Assembly (NCBI GenBank): GCA_017163975.1
Contig: JAFFSR010000021.1
Span: 1,292,501-1,356,500, forward strand
Source: Anastatus disparis
Lineage: Eukaryota > Arthropoda > Insecta > Hymenoptera > Eupelmidae
Length of the DNA stretch: 64,000 nt
Direction of reading: 5' to 3'
In this document: piece after piece, positions 12,437-21,954 of the stretch
Numbering within the stretch: position 1 is the stretch's first letter
Layout of the letters: each line of letters begins with the position of its first letter
Made by a program: the position numbers and the translations under genes
Notes under the pieces: generated by a model
Told to the model about the DNA's origin: nothing
Databases searched by the model: none
What the model saw: only the letters and a program-made list of their open reading frames with translations

Positions 12437-13090
12437 TTATGCCGGAATCATTACATCCCTCAAATCTTTTACAATCATCGGTAAACTAAATGCGGATATT
12501 TCAGATAAAACAAATTTTGAATATAAGCTTTTATGATGATCCGTATCATCTACCATATTTTCTGTGACGTAACCTTCTAATTCGGTATTGAGAATAGAAT
12601 AGTATTGTTTAAATGATTTGTAGTCGTTAAGAATTACTTTTGCGTTGTCCAGTCCTTCTTGTCCAAGTTTATTTTTTAAAAAGTCTAGTATGTGATCAGT
12701 AGTACGGTTGACCTTACCGACACGCTCGCTTAAATCGTTGAGAAGAAGATCTACCAAGACACTTTGTTGACGAAGACCTTCGAATGTTGACTGTTGCATA
12801 CCTGATGGATGATTGAAAGTCTTTCTCTTTTTGCAGAGCGATTGTCCTGGAGTCTCTTCTTCTTCCTCGGAGACGTGTATCTCGTTTGGGTGAGGTCTTT
12901 CGTCAATGCTGATAGATTTGGTGCCGTATGATGTGGTGAAATTTAAATCATGATTGGTTAGAAACAATTTAGTCGGTCTTCCGAAATCTTGATAAAAAGA
13001 ATAAGAATTATGAAAATAAGCTGTAATGGCGTCAAATTGATCTTTGAGAAAATCCCAGCTACGGCGATCAAGAGAGATACTTTTGTGCAA
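12437..13090 (-). CDS. Unknown 217-aa Polinton protein (left copy, intact 3' end)
   Basis: No family recognised with certainty. The N-terminal ~60 residues look like a compact domain (SLDRRSWDFLKDQF). A Glu-rich acidic stretch and a basic KKRK segment follow at about 70-90, then a long helical region (about 105-200). The right arm preserves it with few changes. Readable sequence of the same character continues upstream to about 13170 in this frame without a Met. A separate short frame begins with ATG at about 13240, so the true start may involve splicing or a lost frame. It lies next to the small MGQ genes. A role in replication or DNA handling is only a guess. Confidence 0.55.
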   Translation of the reverse strand: MHKSISLDRRSWDFLKDQFDAITAYFHNSYSFYQDFGRPTKLFLTNHDLNFTTSYGTKSISIDERPHPNEIHVSEEEEETPGQSLCKKRKTFNHPSGMQQSTFEGLRQQSVLVDLLLNDLSERVGKVNRTTDHILDFLKNKLGQEGLDNAKVILNDYKSFKQYYSILNTELEGYVTENMVDDTDHHKSLYSKFVLSEISAFSLPMIVKDLRDVMIPA

Positions 13091-13329
13091 GCCACCTGAT
13101 GAAACTAGTTTAATAACTTCGTGATAGTATCCGCCGCTATATTCAAGACCGACACAAATTCTCTTTGAGTTCGATAGTAGTAGATAATAAAAGGTTTGGC
13201 AAATCCGGTTTTACCGGATCGCGTAATTCACAAGGAGCCATTTTTATGTGTTGCTCTATCCGAAGTTGATTTTGTACTGAAATTTAAAAAGAACATTTTA
13301 CCTTACTGCGCATATGACAAATCAGAATG

Positions 13330-14912
13330 TAGAGGGCGGTAAATACTTTTATAATAGGGTAGTAACACCTGGTCTGTATATCAGGTGTGCAATACAAAAT
13401 ATATATAAATATATACTGCGACGAGTATACATACCCGCGCATTCAAATTTCCCGCCTAACGGCCAGCTACGATAGAACAGTAGTTCTGAGCTCAGCCGCC
13501 AGGTGGCAACTTCGAACGTCGTTGCACGCATCGGGAAAAATGAGGCCGGAGTATATAAGAGGCCGAGGAGCACAGCTAAGCAGAGCAGTGTAGACTACGG
13601 TCCTCTCTCTCTCTTTACCTTAGTAAGCACGCTAGGCTAAGAGAGAGTGGGGCCAGTAGTAGCTGGTTGCCTTGGCTTGTGGAGCACCGCAGCTTAGGCA
13701 AAGCTTCTCTCTCTTGTACATGGGGATAGACCGAGTGAGCACGCTGGTCTAAACTCTAGTGCATATGCTGGCAGTGTTAGAGATACGTCGAGTGAGCACG
13801 CCGGCGTAAATCTACCTGCCTAGAGCACACTAGCTATATTTTTGCCGCCGCCGCAATGCTGAACTTGCGCTGTTGAATTTAAGGGTGACGTCCACCGATA
13901 ATATTATATTCTATTTCACATTTCGCCGCTGGCTTAATTAAGGGTCTGGTTAACCCGTAGCCGTCGCGTCCGCCGCCACGTGATTATGGAATATATTAAG
14001 GGTGTCGTCCACCTAATTATTTAATTCACATTAAGTTAAAGGACTCCGTCCGGCCGCGCATAAACATTAGACATTAGAATAAGTTAAGGGTGTCGTCCAC
14101 CCAATACATTTTTGTTAGGACTCCGTCCGACCGCGTATAAATATTAGAACTTAGATTAAGTTAAGGGTGTCGGCCACCCATTGTCTTTACGTCACTTAAA
14201 GGTCCCGCATGCCTATAGAGATTTGTAACTCAGATAATTAAGGGAGCCGGCTACCCACCGTCATTATTGTTATTACCTCAGTATTAAGTATAGCGTTACT
14301 AGATGCCGCTGCCTAGTTATATTATAATTATTTAATTATTAAGTATTTATCTCTTTTGTTTTTTGCACATTGTTGCAGGTAAAAGCCGCCGGTATAAATT
14401 AGACCGTCCAGGCCGTAGAATCTTTAGTTAAAGTAAACTATAATTCAGATTCTTTGAAGATTATTGATTAATTGATTTTACTTATTAAATAGCCGTCAAG
14501 TGGCCGATTTAATTATTTTTGTACATTACATCCCGTTAAGGTTAGGTTAATTATTTGCATTATATAAGATCATTAGGTTTAGTTTTGATTAATACATTAT
14601 TATCATCTCATATTTGTAATCGTCGTTGTAAATGAGTTTTTATGAGTACAATAAAGCCAAGGTACTCCATAGCATAAACAAACGTGTTAAACCCGGTTTC
14701 TTTCCTTTACTTTCCACCGTCCGCTCCCTCCAACTCCTGCCGATCTTACCCTGGTAACTCACTGAAGCGTCTGGCAAAAGGAGTTACACGTATTTCCCCC
14801 TCCCGAAAGGGAAAAACGTTACAATACAAATTAAATAAAAAGAAATATTATTAGGGGTGGATAAATTTTATAATAGAATAATAACACCTGGTCTGTAGAC
14901 CAGGTGTACAAT

Positions 14913-14945
<33 letters not shown>
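13330..14945 (+). other. 1.6-kb noncoding module bounded by palindrome-bearing direct repeats (left arm)
   Basis: The bounds are two ~85-bp direct repeats (13330-13415 and 14855-14945), each containing the perfect or near-perfect palindrome ACACCTGGTCTGTAGACCAGGTGT. Inside is a strong TATA (GTATATAAG near 13551) followed at about 30 bp by an initiator-like GCAGTGTAG, and an AATAAAG signal near 14652. That layout suggests a transcribed LTR-like or ncRNA unit on the + strand. Between them, about six degenerate ~60-bp units carry the hairpin word GGGTGTCGTCCACCC (about 13880-14275), and GTGAGCACGC-type words repeat at 13620-13800. There is no ORF of note. The mirror copy is at about 29225-30800. 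Confidence 0.6.
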
Positions 14946-14959
<14 letters not shown>

Positions 14960-14960
<1 letters not shown>

Positions 14961-15644
14961 TAGGGGGGGTTCCCCCTGCTCGCTTCGCTCGCCAACCCCC
15001 CCATTGCATCACCTTCTACAAATATAAACTTTTATATATATAATTTTTAAATTTATATTAATTTAAAATTATTTTTTTTTTTTTTTTTTTGTTTCTTGGT
15101 CATGAAGATTAGTATTTATTAGAAGTTAAATACACTTATTAAGGTATATGAAGTTAAGTATAATAAAACGTTTTATGATAGTTTAATACTTTAAATATGT
15201 TGAAGATATCTATAATAATATTCAATCGCTTTACGATAGGAGCACAACCATTCAACGTATTTACCTCGAGCTCAGCCCAATGTTCTTTTCTCTTCCTAAT
15301 TTCGTTCATTCTTTGATAACAATTAATTAAATTAGCTAACAATTAACTACCTTTCAGCTATCTCTCAGCTAACTTTCAGCTAAATTTTATCTGAATTTCA
15401 GCCAACTTTTAGCTAACTTTCAGCTAAATTTTATCTGAATTTCAGCTATCTCTCAGCTAACTTTCAGCTAAATTTTATCTGAATTTCAGCTAACTTTTAG
15501 CTAACTTTCAGCTAAATTTTAGCTGAATTTCAGCTAACTTTTAGCTAAATTTTAGCTGAATTTCAGCTAACTGAGGGCACATAAAATTCTTATACACGGC
15601 GGCGGCGGCGGCGGCGGCGTAGGCGATATATCTTTATTATATAG

Positions 15645-15675
<31 letters not shown>
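14960..15675. repeat. Left-arm-only insertion in an AT microsatellite
   Basis: This ~700-bp stretch has no counterpart in the right arm, where only (AT)n is present. It holds a G/C inverted repeat near 14963-15002, a T-run at about 15071-15090, about five tandem units of ~45 bp built on CAGCTAA and TTTAGCTGAATTT (15345-15575), and a (CGG)n run at 15599-15619. It was therefore gained after the palindrome formed, or lost from the other arm. Confidence 0.7.
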
Positions 15676-15679
<4 letters not shown>

Positions 15680-15689
15680 TACAAACTAC

Positions 15690-16027
15690 GTACAAAAAAA
15701 CTATTATAGGTAGGATGGGAGGGTGGAGTAAAGGTAAGTAAATAATTACAAATTAATTTTCATGCACACAAAAGAAGATTTATTCACATATAAATTTCAA
15801 AATTGACATTGATTACAGTTAAATATAAAACACACGTTTGATTACAATATTTTGAAGTAAAATTATGAATATTATTATGTTTATCTTAATATCTTAACCT
15901 AGAAGTACATGTTTGATTATAAAGGCCTGAACCTCGAGAACGTTCTCCGGCGAATGTACTCGCCCGCTTACATCTTTTGCGTTTAATTTTATTTAAAATT
16001 CTTTTATAAAAATTTTCAGCTATTTTA
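15690..16027. other. 3' flanking region of the protease gene, no gene
   Basis: Conserved between the arms (mirror about 28821-29140) but without a recognisable protein. Overlapping frames here read through the tail of the protease gene in the wrong phase. It is probably 3' untranslated region. Confidence 0.4.
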
Positions 16028-16408
16028 TCATTTTTTCGTGTTATTTGAAAAGAAGCTACAAAACGCGCGTAAACTAGCACCGCTACACATATAATATAGA
16101 AACATAATAGTATACTGGCCGCAACACGTCGAATCGATGCTTTGCAGTTTCTTGGTGCTCCATCGAAAAACTTTACAGTTTCTTCTGAGTCTTTCAAGAT
16201 GGTATTTTGAGACTGGTGGGAAACCGTAACTATCGAAATACGTTCCGTATCCATTTTTATCGATATACATGGCCACCCAATGCGTACCAGGTTTGGTATG
16301 ATCATCGGTATTACACACAACAGCGACCGGTGTTATCATTACATTCGGAATTCGATCTGCTGCGTATACGCCAATTGTTTTGGCTTTCAGCCCTTCCAGG
16401 GCCCTCAT
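16028..16408 (-). CDS. PRO: Adenain-type cysteine protease (left copy)
   Basis: A C48/Ulp1-adenain family endopeptidase, which in adenovirus-like lineages cleaves virion precursors during maturation. Visible catalytic landmarks in order are GTHW (His), YFDSYG (Asp) and the nucleophile in TCCGQY, with the usual spacing. The protein is only about 126 aa from the first Met. That Met lies inside the end of the preceding 275-aa frame, overlapping by 98 bases in another phase. It may therefore be translated from the internal ATG, by frameshift, or as a fusion in an ancestor. Both arms have the same arrangement. The left and right copies differ at the very C-terminus because of an A-run length difference. 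Confidence 0.82.
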   Translation of the reverse strand: MRALEGLKAKTIGVYAADRIPNVMITPVAVVCNTDDHTKPGTHWVAMYIDKNGYGTYFDSYGFPPVSKYHLERLRRNCKVFRWSTKKLQSIDSTCCGQYTIMFLYYMCSGASLRAFCSFFSNNTKK

Positions 16409-17138
16409 TATCTGACTGGTGTTTATTTGTATTATTTTCCTGTGTTAAACTACAATTCTGATCATCATCACTCGCGTATTCTATGGTTTTATCGTCGTCG
16501 TTGTCATCGTCTACTTCGTCGATTCCCGTAAAAGTCACACTTGATCCAAATCTTACGATGCTATTTTTCTTGTAAGCAAGTTTTTGAAGAGAGTCATAGA
16601 ATAGTTCACAACTTCTTTTAGGCAGATTTTGTTGAGATTCTTGAGGGAGTAGTGAATAAAGCCACTCTCTCAACAGATGTGATCTCTGCATGGCACAGTA
16701 CTCCTTTTTATAGAGGTTTTCTTGGCAAGCGTGAAAACAGCATATTTTCTGGGAAGGAAACTGTCTTTGTAAGTCGGTAAAGCCTGTGGTGGTGTTATCC
16801 TCTATATTTATAACGTTACGTGCCATAATAGATTCTATGTATCTAGCCTTTTCAGCACCTCTGACGTAAATTCTTACAGCATTTCTCGCTATGTTGTAAA
16901 AATGATACCGTAATTTGCGTAGAATAACGTCACCATCAAACCACTGTAAACCGTGTAGACGTGACGACACGTAATCGTTACTAGTTTTTATATCTTCTGG
17001 TAAATTATCAAATTCGTAGGGTGGTGCTATTATCCAATGACCGATTACTTGTTCTTGCAGAGAAACTACTGCCACTTCTTTGGGTAAAAATTTATTATCT
17101 TTATCTCTTAAGCCTTGAATATCTATTACGTAATCCAT
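16311..17138 (-). CDS. D-x-Q-G family protein, RNase H-fold/exonuclease-like (left copy)
   Basis: 275 aa. It begins MDYVIDIQG and shares with three Polinton 2 proteins (48221-48808, 59259-59792, 59810-60280) this order: a Y-[VI]-x-D-[VIM]-Q-G strand, KE[VL]A, a hydrophobic strand plus PPY, HGLxW, an (F/Y)VxG..KA.(Y/W) segment and a Cys/His C-terminal cluster. The initial D-x-Q strand followed by spaced acidic residues and a Cys/His helix recalls DEDD-type exonuclease folds. That is an inference, and no such activity is established. About the last 30 residues read in a phase that looks non-native because the protease begins there in the other frame. A TATA-like ATTATAAG lies upstream. Confidence 0.6.
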   Translation of the reverse strand: MDYVIDIQGLRDKDNKFLPKEVAVVSLQEQVIGHWIIAPPYEFDNLPEDIKTSNDYVSSRLHGLQWFDGDVILRKLRYHFYNIARNAVRIYVRGAEKARYIESIMARNVINIEDNTTTGFTDLQRQFPSQKICCFHACQENLYKKEYCAMQRSHLLREWLYSLLPQESQQNLPKRSCELFYDSLQKLAYKKNSIVRFGSSVTFTGIDEVDDDNDDDKTIEYASDDDQNCSLTQENNTNKHQSDNEGPGRAESQNNWRIRSRSNSECNDNTGRCCV

Positions 17139-17260
17139 CGTGGTGAAAACGCGAGCTCGTATGTACTACTACGACTGAGTGTAAGAAGCAACTAGAGCAA
17201 TGAGAAATGAAATGAATGGTCTTATAATGTTTTTCCCATTATTTTCTCCACCCTTCCACC

Positions 17261-18601
17261 TTAGGCATTAAAATCCGTAATAATTTGTCTGTTTGAATCG
17301 ATTTCTAGCACGTTATCGAATTCGGCGTAAACGATGTAATTTATTGTTTTCCTAAGAGCCTGCTCAAAGCGAACTTCAATGCGCAGAGCACCCGAGCGCA
17401 CGAGATTCCAATGTGATGAAAAATGAGCCGACAAATCAGGCGTCAAGTCGAATGCAAAGAGACAGTAACCTTCTGGATAAGAGGTTCGGCTAACATCGAT
17501 ACCCTCGTTGAGAAAATGTATACCAGTACCGGAGAATAGCGTTTGATAAGCGTCTACATAGAGTTTATTATTTCCTGTGTATTTTGGCTGTAGGGGTTTG
17601 CTTGGTATTTGTACTCCATCGACGTAAAGAGAGAGAAAATTGATAGAATAATGTTGAAAATTGAAAGGATTCATTTGACGATTGCCGTTGAAAGCTCGGT
17701 TACTCACAAAACCTATGATGATCCTTTTTGGCAACTGGCCTAATATAACATTATCAAGAGTATCTCCTAAAATTCCGCTATGTAAAGTGAATGATTTCAC
17801 TTCCACTCTTGTTATTGGGTATTTTGCAGTAGTTTTGTTCAAAGCATTAGCATGAGCCAATAGTATGGCTGGACTTATTTTAGCTCGACGGACGATTAGC
17901 GTCGCTTCTCTGATGCGCACTGAAAATTTTCCGTCATTGGTGAAATCCATCAAACAAAACGCGTCCTTGCTACGAACGAGTCTCACTCGCATCTCAACAC
18001 CGTTTACCAAAAATTTACCTTGATTAAATACATCGCAATGGAGGTGGCCAATCATATCGACAACTTTACCGCCAGCTGTAAAGTATTGACGATTCCGAGA
18101 AGCGACATTGGCCCCAACTGTTCCGGTAGCAATTGCTGGTGATGCATCCATACATCCTGCTGTGTCCGCATACCAAAGTGCGGAGGTGAGGTGTGATGTT
18201 AAGGCAGGAGAAGCGTAATTTAAGAGCGTTTCTATGTAAGCTCTGTAAGGATAGGCGTTGTTTGGGGGTGAAACTAGCCTTGAATTGAAAAAGATGTCCG
18301 TTTGCTCGAACAACGAATGTGAAAAATTGTTAATAGGAGCAACTTTTGCATTCTCGGCGTCGGTTCCCACAGGTGTAATTACCACGCTTACTTGCAACAT
18401 TGTATGCGCTAGATCGATGTAATGCTCGGTCGAACCAGGAACCAAAAATTCTAAAGGTGAATCGCTTTCATTGCTGAGAGATGATACAGGTTTGTAGTAG
18501 AGAAAAGAACTGCTATCAATTGAAGTTTGCGTCGGGGGAAGAGTAAAAATATCTAGTTCGCTCTTCGTACCTTCACCACTGCACGCGTGTAGAAAAGCCA
18601 T
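17261..18601 (-). CDS. MCP: Major capsid protein, double jelly-roll (left copy, intact)
   Basis: 446 aa, intact. The length, the beta-rich composition and the overall character match the arthropod and nematode Polinton MCPs long annotated as 'F54H12.2-like'. Recognisable stretches are the SSSFLYYKPV strand near the N-terminus, LFEQTDIFFNSRLVS, and the C-terminal SLYVDGVQIPSKP block. It is expected to trimerise into hexon-like capsomers. It sits just downstream of the basic core-like gene (stop 18617, MCP ATG 18601) in the same direction. The right-arm copy has a nonsense codon, so this is the element's only full MCP reading frame. Confidence 0.88.
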   Translation of the reverse strand: MAFLHACSGEGTKSELDIFTLPPTQTSIDSSSFLYYKPVSSLSNESDSPLEFLVPGSTEHYIDLAHTMLQVSVVITPVGTDAENAKVAPINNFSHSLFEQTDIFFNSRLVSPPNNAYPYRAYIETLLNYASPALTSHLTSALWYADTAGCMDASPAIATGTVGANVASRNRQYFTAGGKVVDMIGHLHCDVFNQGKFLVNGVEMRVRLVRSKDAFCLMDFTNDGKFSVRIREATLIVRRAKISPAILLAHANALNKTTAKYPITRVEVKSFTLHSGILGDTLDNVILGQLPKRIIIGFVSNRAFNGNRQMNPFNFQHYSINFLSLYVDGVQIPSKPLQPKYTGNNKLYVDAYQTLFSGTGIHFLNEGIDVSRTSYPEGYCLFAFDLTPDLSAHFSSHWNLVRSGALRIEVRFEQALRKTINYIVYAEFDNVLEIDSNRQIITDFNA

Positions 18602-18616
18602 TTTTTTTAAAATGAT

Positions 18617-18934
18617 TTATTTAGGTCCAAAAATGTCAAATACACTTCTCAATACTTTCTTCTTCTTTTGCCTTGATGTTTTCTTTTTCTTGCCTATACC
18701 ACGCTTATTTGTCTTTCTCTTTGTCTTTCTTTTCTTGCTCGATGCTTTGTGTGCGGGAACACGAGCTCGCGTTGACTGTCGTTTGCGCTTAGCAGTAACA
18801 GCTTTATATCCACTACCTTTCATAATATTGAAAATTTTATTAGCTGCTTTTCTTTTTAAATTTCGACCCGACTCTCGAGCACGTGTGTTGAGAGACTCTT
18901 TAAAATTCGCTCTCTTCCGTATCACCAACTGCAT
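18617..18934 (-). CDS. Small very basic protein, adenovirus core-protein-like (left copy)
   Basis: About 105 aa with more than a third Lys/Arg. The C-terminal half is almost entirely runs such as SSKKRKTKRKTNKR and GKKKKTSRQ. This composition resembles adenoviral DNA-condensing core proteins (pVII/pX type), so packaging of viral DNA is a reasonable inference. The start overlaps the end of the penton gene by about 35 bases. The C-terminus differs from the right-arm copy by a one-base difference in a T-run. Confidence 0.6.
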   Translation of the reverse strand: MQLVIRKRANFKESLNTRARESGRNLKRKAANKIFNIMKGSGYKAVTAKRKRQSTRARVPAHKASSKKRKTKRKTNKRGIGKKKKTSRQKKKKVLRSVFDIFGPK

Positions 18935-19516
18935 AAGGTTCGCATATGTCTGTGTAAACGTAGAGCTGATCGGGTATGGCCCGTGCTAAACTAGCTGGTC
19001 TATTGCCCACATTTATACTTGTTCCTGAGTTGGAAGTGACAAAAGTTTCTGTTTCTCTGTGGACAATATCTTCAAAACCAAAAATACGACGAATTTTTTC
19101 GTTGAAAGTCGTGTAATGCGGCTCTTCGCAAATGCAAATCCTTTTTAAGGTGTAATAACCTTTCTGAAACTCAGTCGGTTCAAGCTTCTGATGTTCACGC
19201 GCCTCGTGTACTTTATTTATTTCTTCCGCAAGTTGTTCAATGCTACTGTATACGCCATGAGGGAAATTACAAACCCATTATTTTTCGAAACTTTGGGCTT
19301 AGCACTTCCTAATTTGAAAGTATAATAAACTTCAGGTTCTTGAATATGCATAATAGTACAGGGTATGTGTATTTCGGCTATACCGACCTGCCAGTTACCG
19401 ATTAATCTAATTTCACGACATAAATAAGTGGTAAAACAAGTAGTCGTATTGTCGGGAAAATAGCGCATACTACTGTTACTCGGTAGTACTAAATAAAAAT
19501 CATCTAGATTATCCAT
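18900..19516 (-). pseudogene. Penton-like minor capsid protein (left copy, frameshifted)
   Basis: Homologous to the intact 205-aa frame at 25322-25939. One base is missing from a short homopolymer at about 19271-19273 (three instead of four), shifting the frame after about residue 84. Otherwise the arm preserves the whole sequence. See the right copy for the annotation. Confidence 0.8.
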
Positions 19517-19521
19517 TATTT

Positions 19522-20662
19522 TTAAATTCTTTCAACGTCTGATGCTTTTATCCAAGAATTAAATTCATCCGGATATCCTTTCCACTTTACAAATAGCTGT
19601 TTTTTATTTCCGCTTCCTTTGGTCCAAAGAACTCGTTCAATTTTAAAATTTTGATCTTCCAGTAGTCGTTGTGATCCTACAGGAGCCAATTCTTCTGTAT
19701 AAAAGAAACCGTCAATGTCCTCTCCTTGTAAATCTTGTAACTCGTAGGTATAAAGATTTTGCCTGATAGAAAAGCGTTTAACTTTAAATACTTCCTCGCT
19801 TTAATTCTTCTCGAATCCTTTCGCAAAGGTTCCCTTAGAGCGACTGATCCTCACGTAGTCACCAACCTCGTATTTACGGTCTTTTATTTGCCTTTGATTT
19901 TTCTTTGCTGAAGAGCGCGCCTCTGTAAATTCGCTCGTGCCTCAGCTGCGTTATATAAATTAACCTCTGAAGGTTTCATCTTTATACCTGAATGTACTGT
20001 ATCGTTGTATGCATATACTATCTTTTGTATTACATCGATGTACCTATGTGTATTGCGATGTGTGAAATATCTCCAAACGCGTTCTTTCAGAGTTCGATTA
20101 AGACGTTCTACCACTGCCGCCTTAATGTCCGGATTTCTTGCCGCTCTGAACTGTATGTCATATTTTTTAAGAGTATTTTGCAAACCTGCACCAACAAATT
20201 CTTTACCTTTGTCAGTTTGTAAGTAAACAGGTGTACGACCATTGGCTCGCTTAAGAATCTTCTCTAATGCAGCTGATACAGTATGCGCTGTTTTATCCTC
20301 AGTGGTTCTACCCATGCATACTTACTGAGCACGTCAATGACTACTAGTAAATACGAATAACCGTCATTTTCTTTTTTAAGACTTGTTAGCTGACACAAAT
20401 CTGCTTCCCAAACGTCATCCACGTTAGTTACGTTATAGTGTAATCTAGGAAATTTTTTTCTTACAGGACGGTGAAGAGTATAAGCATCTTGATTATTCAA
20501 CCAGTCGTGTATTCGTTTTTGTTCTTTTTCTCTGTTTTTCAATGATTTACCCTTTATATTTACACGTATTAAATTTCGCGCTCCTGCATAACCTGCTTCG
20601 TGCGAAGGGTCGTAATACTGATTTTCCAAAGACATTCTCTTCATAGGTCCGCTTTGAGCCAC
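19522..20662 (-). pseudogene. INT: Polinton integrase with chromodomain (left copy, broken)
   Basis: Two lesions are visible relative to the expected single frame. The first is a one-base loss in a G-run at about 20296-20298, before the second catalytic Asp. The second is a TAA at the linker between the rve core and the C-terminal region, which the right arm shares. The catalytic regions themselves are present. The start overlaps the end of the upstream unknown gene by 22 bases, as in the other arm. Confidence 0.85.
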
Positions 20663-21407
20663 TTTTTCTTAGCAGCATGTCTCGTTACGGGTGGAGTAAA
20701 TACTGGTGATAACATTTTTCGTTTAGCAGTATTTAAAGGAGACGTTAGCCTATTAGCAATTTTTAGAATTTCCGTGTTTCCGATCAGATTATTAGGCGTT
20801 TCTGAACTCACGATAAACTTTGCAAATTCAAATCTACCAATAGGCGCTTCGTCATCATCCTCGATCTTTTCCTTTTCTTTTGCAAAACATCGTTAAGCAA
20901 TTCTGCTATGTTAGACCGTGGTATAAGTTTTCCATCTACGATAACGCTTCCAGTACTATCCCATTTTAATCGATCTGGCTCAAAAGTTCGCCAATGTTTT
21001 AGTAAAAGTCGTGCTTTTCTAGCATAAATTTTAGGCACGTTATCGAGTATTTTTTCTTCTGTTAGAGGTGTCAGTGTAGCTTCAATTTCGTCAATATCTC
21101 GACCAATTTCACCATCATCCATTCGTTCGTTATCTTTGAAAAATAAATAACGCCTCAAAACTTGCAAATAATTTTCACACTTTTCTCGCTCACTGCTAAA
21201 ACTTTTAGAATTAATAATTTTATACATTTCCGAATCAAGCCGTGTTAAATTATCACCAGGTGTCTGTATAGTTTTTTCAATATTTTCAGTTGTGCTATTT
21301 GTCGAAGAATTAATTATAGGCACAGCTCCTCCCTGCTGCTGCGAAAAACCTTGTATTTGTTCCAGAGTTTTTTCGGGGACAATGACCATTTTTCGAGCGC
21401 GTTCCAT
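20641..21407 (-). pseudogene. Unknown conserved Polinton protein beginning MERARK (left copy, frameshifted)
   Basis: The first 170 or so codons are open and begin MERARKMVIVPEKTLEQ. A Gln-rich patch, a helical domain and a strand-rich segment (WDSTGSVIVDGK, about residues 155-165) follow. A one-base loss in an A/G-run near 20866-20882 shifts the last ~80 codons. The right copy carries the C-terminal part intact but has its own N-terminal frameshift. The function is unknown; the position between the 153-aa protein and integrase is the only context. Confidence 0.65.
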
Positions 21408-21434
21408 AATTTTTTGTTTTGCCTTGAAAGAAAA

Positions 21435-21896
21435 TTAATTTTTGTTTCCTAAAAATTTGGAAAAAATTGTACTTATCAGTGGAGCCAATAGAAGTGGTAA
21501 AAAAGAACCACCATTCTGAATTATAGTACGTTTTTTAGCTTTCCAAGCACCAGCACCACCAGCTGTTTTTCTTCCACTTTTTACTAATTTTCTTAATATA
21601 GTTTTGTGTTTTTTTAAACGGTTTTGTTCATGAGTTTTTAATTTTACAACACCTTGCAATACATTCAGTGCACACTCGCAAATACACTTTATGAGATTTT
21701 TATCGGCTGTACGAATCAAAGCTGAGCGCTGTTGACTATCAGCGTGGCTCAGAGCATTTAAAAGTGCAACGTACTTTTTTGAATATAATTTCCCAGGCGT
21801 ACAGCAGGTACTAGACTTGATGGAACTTTTTCTCTTTCCTCCTCCTCCTGGTTTTCTTTTTGTTTCAGATAGGGCCATTGATGTTGTCTCAGCCAT
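21435..21896 (-). CDS. 153-aa basic protein with hydrophobic C-terminal segment (left copy)
   Basis: Its translation looks identical in both arms. The N-terminus is basic and Gly-rich (KRKPGGGGKRKSS). A Cys-containing helical core (about 35-95) and a Lys/Arg-rich linker (about 95-125) follow, then a hydrophobic amphipathic end FLPLLLAPLISTIFSKFLG. Proteins of this build are common in insect Polintons. A membrane-active minor virion role comparable to adenovirus pVI is an inference. It lies between the ATPase and the MERARK protein, all transcribed outward. Confidence 0.65.
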   Translation of the reverse strand: MAETTSMALSETKRKPGGGGKRKSSIKSSTCCTPGKLYSKKYVALLNALSHADSQQRSALIRTADKNLIKCICECALNVLQGVVKLKTHEQNRLKKHKTILRKLVKSGRKTAGGAGAWKAKKRTIIQNGGSFLPLLLAPLISTIFSKFLGNKN

Positions 21897-21954
21897 CGCT
21901 ATTTGAAGACTGCTTCTCCGCTACGGATGCTTCTTTCTTTTTATTTCTTCATGC

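Noticed and set aside
15886..16320. 144-codon frame overlapping the left protease (mirror 28519-28812)
   Set aside because: Out-of-phase reading through the conserved protease; the catalytic motifs are in the other frame.
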